Below the pieces are notes generated by a model. The model worked only from the letters and a program-made list of their open reading frames with translations, was not told where the DNA came from and searched no databases. Shown here one piece after another: positions 1 through 5,766 of a DNA stretch of 6,226 nucleotides. Source of the stretch: an uncultured Terriglobus sp. (GTDB lineage: Bacteria; Acidobacteriota; Terriglobia; Terriglobales; Acidobacteriaceae); assembly GCA_937859825.1 (NCBI GenBank), contig CALMAP010000153.1, positions 1 to 6,226 of the forward strand, given 5' to 3'. Position numbers and translations under genes: made by a program. Numbering within the stretch: the stretch's first letter is position 1; each line of letters starts with the position of its first letter.

Positions 1-134
1 TCGTAGAAGTTGGGCCAGGACGCGTACTGACCGGGTTGCTGCGGCAGATTGACCGTGGCATGACCGGCTTGAACGTTGAAGACATCGCTAGTCTCGACAA
101 GACGCTTGCCGCCTTGAACGCGCCCCCGGCTTAA
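1..134 (+). CDS. fabD: Malonyl-CoA:ACP transacylase, C-terminal end (partial)
   Basis: Only the last 43 codons lie in the window; the reading frame enters from the left edge (first full codon at 3) and ends at TAA 132-134. The visible peptide begins VEVGPGRVLTGLLRQIDRG, which matches the hallmark C-terminal FabD segment (EVGPG-x-VL-x-GL). It continues into NVEDIASLDKTLAAL, the helix that usually closes the protein. FabD moves malonyl from CoA to acyl carrier protein in the cytoplasm, the step that supplies malonyl-ACP to fatty acid synthesis. The catalytic Ser/His region lies outside the window, so activity cannot be judged. The stop codon is followed without any gap, in the same frame, by the GTG of the ABC ATPase gene. 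Identification rests on a short but characteristic motif. Confidence 0.85.
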   Translation, partial: VEVGPGRVLTGLLRQIDRGMTGLNVEDIASLDKTLAALNAPPA

Positions 135-977
135 GTGATACCGCCCTCCGAGTCCGATCCGGCAGCAGCAAACGTTCTGCTGGACGTGCAGAATCTCAGC
201 GTAAGTTTTGGGTCGACCGTCGCTGTGGACGGCGTTTCCTTTCAGCTTCGCGCAGGCGAAACGCTGGGCCTGGTGGGAGAATCCGGCTCAGGCAAGTCAG
301 TCACTTCCTTTTCAATCCTGCGGCTGCTTGCGGCAAACGCCAGCACGTCAGGACGTGTCCTGTTTCGCGGCATAGACCTGCTGACCCTGCCGGAGCGGGA
401 GATGCGCGGGTATCGCGGGCGGCAGATTGCCATGATTTTTCAGGAGCCCATGACCGCGCTGAATCCGGTCATGTCCGTCGGCGAACAGATCGCCGAGGCG
501 GTGCGGGTCCACCATCCCAGGCTGTCGCGCAGCGAGGTTCGCGAGCGCGTACTCGCGGCACTGGACGAGGTCGCCCTTCCAGATGCTTCCCGCCGTTACT
601 CGGACTACCCGCACCAGTTTTCGGGAGGCCAGCGTCAGCGCATCCTGATCGCCATGGCGGTGGTCAACCAGCCGGCCCTGCTGATTGCCGATGAGCCCAC
701 CACCGCGCTTGATGTTACGGTGCAGGCCCAGATCCTGAAGCTGCTGCGCAGACTACGTGAGCAGCACAATCTCGCTATGCTGTTCATCTCTCATGATTTG
801 GCTGTAACCGCTCAGGTGGCCGACCGTACGGCAGTCATGCAGCGCGGCAGAATCCTTGAAGAGAACGCAACGGCCGAGCTGTTCCGCAATCCTCAGCATG
901 CCTACACGCAGCGTCTGCTGCGGGCTGCTCCTACCATGCAAACGGACCGCAACCGTCCGCTGGCCACTCTGGCCTGA
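135..977 (+). CDS. Dpp/Opp-type ABC transporter ATP-binding protein
   Basis: A 280-residue ABC ATPase with every catalytic motif: Walker A GESGSGKS (48-55), Q-loop Gln103 in IFQEPMTALNP, signature FSGGQ (162-166), Walker B LLIADE (182-187), D-loop ALD (191-193) and switch His220 in FISHD. IFQEPMTALNP and FSGGQRQRILIAMA are typical of the peptide/nickel importer subfamily (DppD, OppD, NikD, YejF). That suggests a cytoplasmic motor powering uptake of peptides or a similar solute. Family members usually run to about 320-330 residues and end in an oligopeptide-specific tail with a Cys-containing motif. This one stops soon after HAYTQRLLRAAP and lacks that tail. No permease, binding protein or second ATPase gene is in the window. 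The GTG start directly follows the fabD TAA and has no clear Shine-Dalgarno sequence. It is chosen because the conserved LLDVQNLSVSFG begins by residue 15, so a later start would cut the fold. The substrate is unknown. Confidence 0.9.
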   Translation: MIPPSESDPAAANVLLDVQNLSVSFGSTVAVDGVSFQLRAGETLGLVGESGSGKSVTSFSILRLLAANASTSGRVLFRGIDLLTLPEREMRGYRGRQIAMIFQEPMTALNPVMSVGEQIAEAVRVHHPRLSRSEVRERVLAALDEVALPDASRRYSDYPHQFSGGQRQRILIAMAVVNQPALLIADEPTTALDVTVQAQILKLLRRLREQHNLAMLFISHDLAVTAQVADRTAVMQRGRILEENATAELFRNPQHAYTQRLLRAAPTMQTDRNRPLATLA

Positions 978-1023
978 TGCAGGGCATGCGAGAGAGCGGA
1001 TTTGTCACGTAGCATCGAACGGA

Positions 1024-1047
1024 GTGCCAGACGTAAGCCAATGGCAC
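1024..1047. repeat. Inverted repeat before the phosphoesterase start
   Basis: GTGCCA (1024-1029) and TGGCAC (1042-1047) are perfect 6-base complements around a 12-base loop, so the RNA could fold a short hairpin ending 10 bases before the ATG at 1058. A GGAG lies at 1021-1024, just at the foot of the stem. It is too far from the ATG (33 bases) to act as an ordinary ribosome-binding site unless the hairpin folds. There is no T-run, so it does not look like an intrinsic terminator. A chance repeat is quite possible. Confidence 0.3.
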
Positions 1048-1057
1048 GTATGCCTCG

Positions 1058-1813
1058 ATGCGCGCGCTCATCCTTTCCGACATTCACGGCAATCTTGAGG
1101 CACTGCAGGCGGTGCTTGCCGCTGCTCCGGCTTATGACGCCATCTGGAATCTTGGTGATGTTGTCGGCTATGGTGCCAGTCCAAATGAAGTCGTGGACGT
1201 GATGCGCCTTCTGGCGGACGCGAGCGTGCGCGGCAACCATGACAAGGTCTGCTGCGGCACCACGTCGGCAAACGCCTTCAATGCCAGCGCACGCACCGCC
1301 GCCGAGTGGACACGGAAGCAGCTCCTGCCATTTGCGGCGGCATGGCTGCAGACGCTTCCACAGGGCCCGCTGCACCCCCCAAATTCAGCCAGTATGATCG
1401 CGCACGGCTCCCCTTTGGGCGAAGATGTGTACATCCTGAGCATCCGGGAAGCCTGGGTGCCGCTGCAGCAATCCAGCCATCGCACTACCTGGTTCGGACA
1501 TACGCACATTCAGGGTGGGTTTCAACTCCTGGCAAAAGACTGGCGCACCATTCGCCCGGAGACTAGCGGTACCCGGTATCCGAGTCAACGCACCTTCCAA
1601 TTGCGCGACGATAGCACACGCTATCTGCTCAATCCCGGCTCCGTCGGGCAGCCGCGCGACGGAGACTGGCGCGCCGCGTTTGCCCTGCTGGATGAAGAGG
1701 CGGGCTCGGTCACCTTTCACCGTGTTCCCTACGATCTTTCTCTCGCTCAAGGACGCATTCTGATGGCGGGCTTGCCGGAGCGGCTGGCACAACGGCTGCG
1801 CGAAGGCCGATGA
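1058..1813 (+). CDS. Calcineurin-like metallophosphoesterase (YfcE/MJ0936-like)
   Basis: This 251-residue protein has the full metal-binding set of the calcineurin-like phosphoesterase superfamily in order: D8-x-H10 in LSDIHGN, GD (33-34) in NLGDVVGYG, GNHD (59-62), His116 in AHGS and GHTH (147-150). LNPGSVGQPRD (191-201) is a further conserved strand of the small bacterial YfcE/MJ0936-type group. These residues coordinate two metal ions (often Mn or Ni) that hydrolyse phosphoesters or phosphodiesters; the natural substrate cannot be told from sequence. It should be cytoplasmic, as there is no signal peptide or membrane segment. The ATG at 1058 is firm because the first metal motif begins at residue 8, and homologues start the same way. 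No Shine-Dalgarno sequence lies at the normal distance. The gene follows the ABC ATPase by 80 bp on the same strand and ends 6 bp from the convergent yraN stop. Confidence 0.92.
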   Translation: MRALILSDIHGNLEALQAVLAAAPAYDAIWNLGDVVGYGASPNEVVDVMRLLADASVRGNHDKVCCGTTSANAFNASARTAAEWTRKQLLPFAAAWLQTLPQGPLHPPNSASMIAHGSPLGEDVYILSIREAWVPLQQSSHRTTWFGHTHIQGGFQLLAKDWRTIRPETSGTRYPSQRTFQLRDDSTRYLLNPGSVGQPRDGDWRAAFALLDEEAGSVTFHRVPYDLSLAQGRILMAGLPERLAQRLREGR

Positions 1814-1819
1814 GAGGCG

Positions 1820-2299
1820 TCAGGCTGCAGGAAAGACGTTCTGCAGGTGATCGACTGTCCACGTGCCTTCCTGGTGCAGAACGGAGACGAGGTCGAAGCG
1901 GACCAGGGGTGGTGTGAACGTATCGCCATGCCACGGCAGACCCTGCACGTAGGCGCGTGCCATGCGGCGAAGCACTTCGCACTTTCTTGGATTCATACGG
2001 TATCCGGGAGCGTATCGGTCCCCAGTAGAGCGTGTCTTTACCTCGACAAAGCACAACGTCTCGCCGTGCCAGGCAATCAGGTCCAGTTCGCCGTTCAGGT
2101 TGGGCGCGCGCCACTGCCGGGCAACCACGGTGTAACCGGCGCGGCGCAGGAAGCGGTAGGCCTCCTGCTCACCGCGGTTCCCGAGCATTTGCCTTGGCGT
2201 TTTCGAGTTGGCATGTCGCTTTTTTGATAGACGGTCCAGTGCTCTGCACAGGGAACCCCACAGGGTGAGACGAACGCCGAAGTTGCCTATAAGAATCAC
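1820..2299 (-). CDS. yraN: YraN family protein (UPF0102), endonuclease-like fold
   Basis: This 159-residue protein carries the YraN/UPF0102 pattern: GNRGEQEAYRFLRRAGY (40-56), GELDLIA (70-76), FVEVKTR (84-90) and VRFDLVSV (133-140). Glu44, Glu71, Asp73, Glu86 and Lys88 form the arrangement of a restriction-endonuclease-like (PD-(D/E)xK) active site, so a DNA or RNA processing role is inferred. The family's function is not well established. Usual YraN proteins are about 120 residues and begin just before the G-x-x-GE motif. Here some 37 residues precede it, including LTLWGSLCRALDRLSKK. The GTG at 2297-2299 is the upstream start; an ATG at codon 38 (about 2186-2188, reading MLGNRGEQ) would give the family-typical short form. 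I favour an upstream start because the extension looks like an amphipathic helix rather than random translation, but the exact start is uncertain. It is convergent with the phosphoesterase gene and divergent from the patatin gene. Confidence 0.9.
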   Translation of the reverse strand: MILIGNFGVRLTLWGSLCRALDRLSKKRHANSKTPRQMLGNRGEQEAYRFLRRAGYTVVARQWRAPNLNGELDLIAWHGETLCFVEVKTRSTGDRYAPGYRMNPRKCEVLRRMARAYVQGLPWHGDTFTPPLVRFDLVSVLHQEGTWTVDHLQNVFPAA

Positions 2300-2424
2300 G
2301 CGCGGAATGCTGCCCAGTGTACTCTCGCCGCCGCGCGGAGACGAACCGAAGCGCGACAGAACGCATCAGTAACTGAGACCGCTTACGCAGGCCGAGACGT
2401 TGTTATGAAGGAGCAGAACGCACG
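2300..2424. promoter_or_regulatory. Divergent intergenic region, yraN / patatin gene
   Basis: These 125 bp separate the start of yraN (leftward) from the start of the patatin gene (rightward), so both promoters are expected here or just inside the coding ends. I found no convincing -35/-10 pair on either strand. Leftward, a TACACT-like -10 lies close to the yraN start but its -35 position matches poorly. Rightward, the best elements are also weak. The recognised site is the AAGGAG at 2408-2413. The call rests on gene orientation rather than on a motif. Confidence 0.4.
2408..2413 (+). promoter_or_regulatory. Ribosome-binding site of the patatin gene
   Basis: AAGGAG is the strongest Shine-Dalgarno match seen in the window and supports the TTG at 2425, 11 bases downstream (slightly long spacing). 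It sits inside a 7-codon frame, MKEQNAR, that starts with ATG at 2405 and whose TGA (2426-2428) overlaps the TTG start. Since the frame of the patatin gene is closed by a TGA at 2374-2376 and has no ATG or GTG before 2425, the TTG is the first usable start. Confidence 0.55.
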
Positions 2425-5109
2425 TTGAAGAACGGGTTGGTATCAGCGGGGCTCGCCTCCTTGTTTTTGTTGTGTTCCGTTTCGGCAATCGCGCAGACGG
2501 GGTTGCCTCCCTCGGCTGCGCAGGCAGCAGCCACACCCACGGTTCAGCAGTCCCCACAATCAGCGGCAGGTTCGGGCCAGGCACCTTCCGGCGCTAAGAT
2601 TGCGCCACAGGAGAAGTCTCCGGGGCAGCCTGCGCAGAGCGTCCGAGAGCCTACGCAGAGCCCGGTAAGCTCAAAAGGCAGGCGCAAGATTGGCGTCGCC
2701 CTGGGCGGCGGCGGTGCGCTGGCGCTGAGTGAGATCGGCGTCCTGCGCTGGTTTGAGGACAACCACATTCCTGTGGACGCGATTGCCGGCACCAGTATGG
2801 GCTCTCTGGTCGGGGCGCTGTACGCCAGTGGACGGAGCCCGCAGCAGATCGCGGACCTGACAAGCGACAGTGTCTTTTCCCAGGTCTTTCGGCTCGATCA
2901 AGATTTTCGTCAGCTCAACTTCCGCCGTCGCGAGGATGCGCGCTTTCTGCCTGGCGGCTTCAATCTCGGCTTGAAGCATGGTGTGGCCTTTCGCAACGGT
3001 GTGCTGCTGGACTACGGTCTGGACCAATTTCTAAATGCGCAGTTTCTGCCCTACGGAGCAGACTTCAACTTCGACCAGATGCCGATTCCCTTTCGCTGTG
3101 TGGCGACTGACATTCTCGTTGGCCGGGAGGCGGTCTTCAATCGCGGGCCGCTGGCCGAGGCGGTCCGAGCGTCCATCTCGATTCCCGGTGTCTTTCCTCC
3201 TCTTGAGGACGGCGGCCACATCTACGTGGACGGCGCTCTAACGGAAAACCTGCCCACCGACATCGTCAAGAGCGAGTTGCATGCGGATGTTGTGCTGGCC
3301 GTCTCGCTGCCGCTTACGCCGCCGGACAAGGGCGACACCAGTTCCCTGCTCGGCATTCTGCAGCGCAGCTTTTCGGTCGCTTCATGGTCGAACGAGGTAC
3401 GCTCCCGTTCTTTAGCTGACGTTTTGATTGAGCCGGTTGCGCCTAGCGGCGTAGGGGCGGCCGACTACGCCAAAGCCGAGGCACTGGCCCAGGCCGGCTA
3501 CGAGGCAGCCGCAAAAGTAAAGAACAAGCTGCTGCCCTACAGGCTGGATGACGCCGCCTGGGCAAAGTACGTTACAGAGCACAAAGCAGGCACAAACGGG
3601 CCGAAGATCCGCACTGCTTCCGTGACGGTGCTTGCGCCGAATCGCACGACCGCGAATGGAGTCCGCCAAACGGTGGCCGACTTGGCCGGTCAACCGCTAC
3701 GCCCCGACGTCGTCGATGCCCGCCAGAACGAGATTCGCAGCGATGGACGTTACGATGCAGATTACTTTCTGACAAAACCGGGCGAAGTTATCGACTCGCG
3801 TGTGACTGGCCCCGCAAATGAAGGCCGCAGCGTGGCCGGGCGCGAGTTGTTGCACCCTGAAGAGAAGCGAGGACCGGGTGACGAACTTGCCGGAGCGGAA
3901 GTAGCCAATGAAACCGCTGCGGGCGGCGGCACCAAAGGGCAGGCCATCAGCAATGTGCCGGTAAACAATACGATCCCAATCGGCAAGCGGGATGAGCCAG
4001 CCGGAAAGAAAGATCAAGACAAACCGGCCTTTGTGACCGTCGCTCCGCTAAGCCAAGGCCGGATCGAGATCGCTCAGGTTGCTGTTCCGCCAGGTCTGCA
4101 ACCACAGCCGGGCGATGCCGACCTGAACATTTTTGTTCGTGACAGGGCCGCCGGGCCGCCCTTCCTGCTGATTGGCGGCAACGTCATCGCACAAACGGGC
4201 GGTACGGCCCGTGCCACCGTGGATGCGGTGCTCACCCAGCAGGACCTTGGCGGCTACCGTTCGGAACTTCGCGCCACCATACGCTTCGGCTTCCTGACGC
4301 AGCTTGAGCCGGAGTACTACAAACGGCTGACTCGCGGCGGCATGTTTGTCGCGCCGCGGCTCAACTTCTACCGTGCTCCGGTGTACATCTGGCAGAACCA
4401 GAAACGTGTCGCGGAGCGACAGACGCTTCAGGCGGGCGGCGGCGTGGACCTTGGATACACGCTTTCGCACTACGCCGAGTTCCGCCTCGGCTGGCAGGAG
4501 TTCGAGGAGCACTGGCACACCCAGACCGGCACGGACGGGCTGGCCGACCTGAATGGCCACTCCCAACTGGCGCGCTTGCAGTTTCGCTTCAATGGCCAGG
4601 ACCGCGCCCTGGTCCCACTGCATGGGCTTCGCGTGGAGAGCAGCTTCGGCTACCAGTTCGACACGGCACGCAGCGTGGATGCGCCCAGATTCCAGACAGT
4701 CGCCGCCTACTTTCGGGATATCGGCCACGGCAACACGCTTTCTCTTTCTGGGGAGGGTGGCACCTTCTTCCACCGCAACATCGGCGATCCGTTCCGCTTC
4801 ACATTGGGTGGTCCGCTGCGCTTGGCTGCGTCGTCGTTCGACGAGTATCGAGGCACGGACTACTTCCTGCTGCGACCCGCGTACTTCCGCCGCATTGCAC
4901 ATCTTCCAGCACCGCTGGGCCAATCCATTTATGGAATCGGCACCTACGAAGTGGGGCAGATGCGCGCACCGAACACGGCCAACGTGATGCGGCAGGACGG
5001 GTTTTTCGGGCTGGCGGCAGAGACTCCGCTGGGAGCGATCACCTTCGGTCCTGCAATCGGTGATCATGATCATCGCAAGCTGGTGTTCACCCTCGGCCGG
5101 TTCTTCTAG
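2425..5109 (+). CDS. Secreted patatin-like phospholipase with POTRA-like segment and outer-membrane barrel
   Basis: An 894-residue protein with PlpD-like (type Vd secretion) architecture. Residues 1-24 form a signal peptide (Lys2, a hydrophobic core to about 18, cleavage likely after AIAQ or SAIA). Residues 25-85 are a Pro/Gln/Ala/Ser-rich linker. Residues 88-340 are the patatin domain: glycine loop GGGGALAL (94-101), nucleophile elbow GTSMG (122-126, Ser124) and DGA (269-271) with the dyad Asp269. Such a Ser-Asp dyad hydrolyses acyl esters, typically phospholipids. Residues 395-450 resemble the first half of a POTRA domain. A hydrophilic stretch (about 451-540) follows, then DADLNIFVRDRAAGPPFLL (565-583), resembling the end of a POTRA. 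Residues 585-894 show alternating-polarity strands and end in Phe, as outer-membrane barrels do. The TTG start is supported by AAGGAG at 2408 and keeps Lys2 in the signal peptide. The Arg/Lys-Gly usual after GGGxA is replaced by Leu-Ala. Lipase class and secretion route are family inference; whether the enzyme domain faces outward or the periplasm is open. Confidence 0.92.
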   Translation: MKNGLVSAGLASLFLLCSVSAIAQTGLPPSAAQAAATPTVQQSPQSAAGSGQAPSGAKIAPQEKSPGQPAQSVREPTQSPVSSKGRRKIGVALGGGGALALSEIGVLRWFEDNHIPVDAIAGTSMGSLVGALYASGRSPQQIADLTSDSVFSQVFRLDQDFRQLNFRRREDARFLPGGFNLGLKHGVAFRNGVLLDYGLDQFLNAQFLPYGADFNFDQMPIPFRCVATDILVGREAVFNRGPLAEAVRASISIPGVFPPLEDGGHIYVDGALTENLPTDIVKSELHADVVLAVSLPLTPPDKGDTSSLLGILQRSFSVASWSNEVRSRSLADVLIEPVAPSGVGAADYAKAEALAQAGYEAAAKVKNKLLPYRLDDAAWAKYVTEHKAGTNGPKIRTASVTVLAPNRTTANGVRQTVADLAGQPLRPDVVDARQNEIRSDGRYDADYFLTKPGEVIDSRVTGPANEGRSVAGRELLHPEEKRGPGDELAGAEVANETAAGGGTKGQAISNVPVNNTIPIGKRDEPAGKKDQDKPAFVTVAPLSQGRIEIAQVAVPPGLQPQPGDADLNIFVRDRAAGPPFLLIGGNVIAQTGGTARATVDAVLTQQDLGGYRSELRATIRFGFLTQLEPEYYKRLTRGGMFVAPRLNFYRAPVYIWQNQKRVAERQTLQAGGGVDLGYTLSHYAEFRLGWQEFEEHWHTQTGTDGLADLNGHSQLARLQFRFNGQDRALVPLHGLRVESSFGYQFDTARSVDAPRFQTVAAYFRDIGHGNTLSLSGEGGTFFHRNIGDPFRFTLGGPLRLAASSFDEYRGTDYFLLRPAYFRRIAHLPAPLGQSIYGIGTYEVGQMRAPNTANVMRQDGFFGLAAETPLGAITFGPAIGDHDHRKLVFTLGRFF

Positions 5110-5160
5110 ACTTGCGCGGCATAGGACACTTTGCGCCGCCCGACGGTGTCTAATGGTTCA

Positions 5161-5178
5161 CGCATCACTTCGGATGCG
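5161..5178. repeat. Perfect hairpin in the leader of the small membrane-protein gene
   Basis: CGCATC (5161-5166) and GATGCG (5173-5178) pair perfectly around the six-base loop ACTTCG. The hairpin ends 5 bases before the AAAAGGA of the downstream gene and has no T-run after it. It therefore looks like leader structure rather than a terminator for the patatin gene. It could influence translation or protect the messenger end, or it could be chance. Confidence 0.35.
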
Positions 5179-5183
5179 AGCGG

Positions 5184-5190
5184 AAAAGGA
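5184..5190 (+). promoter_or_regulatory. Ribosome-binding site of the small membrane-protein gene
   Basis: AAAAGGA lies 11 bases before the ATG at 5202. An ATG at 5191 directly abuts it, too close for initiation, and opens only a four-codon frame (MTER) whose TGA overlaps the real start. This supports 5202 as the start. Confidence 0.5.
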
Positions 5191-5201
5191 ATGACGGAAC
5201 G

Positions 5202-5690
5202 ATGACCCTGCTGAACGCCCCTGTCTACGACGAACGCCGCGAAAAATTAGTTCGCGCCTCCCTCATCGCTGCGGGCGCGCTTGTGGCATTGCTGATCGTG
5301 CTGTCGTTTGCCGGTTTCATAACCGGGCATGGATGGTTGTTTTCCAATCTGCGGATCGAACACAGAATTGATCGCTTCCTGACGGATCTTGAGCAGAAGA
5401 ACTTTGCGGACGCCTACGGCATTTACGTGAACGACAAGGATTGGCAGCAGCATCCGGAGAAATACAGCGGCTACAAATTAGGCCGCTTCACCGAAGACTG
5501 GACGACGTACAGTCCGGTTGGACCGATCACCAGCCATCACGTGGATAAGTCAGTAACTGACGGAAGTGGCCCCTTTGGCACAACGGTGATTGTGGGATCG
5601 ACGGTGAATGGGAACAAGCGGCTTTTTCTGCCGTATCAGCGTTCCGATGGCACGCTGACCTACCCTGCGCCCCATGTGTTTGCTTACTAA
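5202..5690 (+). CDS. Hypothetical protein with one N-terminal membrane helix
   Basis: I do not recognise this 162-residue protein. A basic, charged N-terminus (YDERREKLVR, 9-18) precedes a single hydrophobic helix at about 19-40 (SLIAAGALVALLIVLSFAGF). The rest (about 50-162) would lie on the periplasmic side by the positive-inside rule. That part starts with a helix-like segment rich in charged residues (RIEHRIDRFLTDLEQKNFADAYGIY shape, 51-75) and continues into likely beta strands (TTVIVGSTVNG, KRLFLPYQR). The order helix, short loop, beta sheet is reminiscent of NTF2-like or DUF4878-like small domains, but no diagnostic motif is visible. There are no cysteines and no lipobox. The gene lies 92 bp after the patatin gene on the same strand, so co-transcription is possible, and it converges with the repeat protein gene. 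ATG 5202 is supported by AAAAGGA. It is a convincing gene because of its ribosome site, sensible composition and membrane helix. Confidence 0.85.
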   Translation: MTLLNAPVYDERREKLVRASLIAAGALVALLIVLSFAGFITGHGWLFSNLRIEHRIDRFLTDLEQKNFADAYGIYVNDKDWQQHPEKYSGYKLGRFTEDWTTYSPVGPITSHHVDKSVTDGSGPFGTTVIVGSTVNGNKRLFLPYQRSDGTLTYPAPHVFAY

Positions 5691-5724
5691 CCTCAGCTTC
5701 CAGGCGCTCTCGACAGCACAGGAA

Positions 5725-5751
5725 AGGACAGCCGCACTGTTGGGCTGCCCT
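5725..5751. terminator. Possible bidirectional terminator hairpin
   Basis: Between two convergent genes, AGGACAGCC (5725-5733) can pair with GGCTGCCCT (5743-5751), giving eight base pairs and one A-C mismatch around a 9-base loop. The rightward side is followed by TCTTG-like sequence, and the leftward side by TTTCC, so neither has a strong T-run. Location favours a shared terminator; the weak T-tracts make it tentative. Confidence 0.35.
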
Positions 5752-5766
5752 CTTGCTAGATCTTTC

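Noticed and set aside
902..1375. Minus-strand open frame across the ABC/phosphoesterase junction
   Set aside because: It overlaps the conserved metal-binding half of the phosphoesterase gene and has low-quality Arg/Cys-rich translation.
1825..1846. Two CTGCAG copies separated by 10 bases as a terminator between the convergent genes
   Set aside because: The repeat lies inside the last codons of yraN, has no T-run on either side, and CTGCAG is itself palindromic and common in GC-rich coding DNA.
1847..2227. Plus-strand open frame opposite yraN
   Set aside because: The minus strand encodes clear YraN motifs throughout; the plus-strand translation has no family features.
2283..2311. TTGCCT with a downstream AATGCT as a promoter for the patatin gene
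   Set aside because: The -10 matches only half of the consensus and the site overlaps the yraN start; not supportable from sequence alone.
4048..5073. Long open frame (341 codons) on the minus strand
   Set aside because: It lies wholly inside the barrel-coding part of the patatin gene; its translation is rich in Arg, Ala and His with no recognisable domain, as expected of an antisense shadow in GC-rich DNA.
5116..5150. Terminator after the patatin gene (GCGGC/GCCGC or GACAC/GTGTC pairings)
   Set aside because: Both stems are only 5 bp with long loops, compete with each other and have no T-run.
5153..5194. 13-codon frame (MVHASLRMRAEKE) before the small membrane-protein gene
   Set aside because: No ribosome-binding site and no feature supporting translation; it merely spans the leader hairpin.
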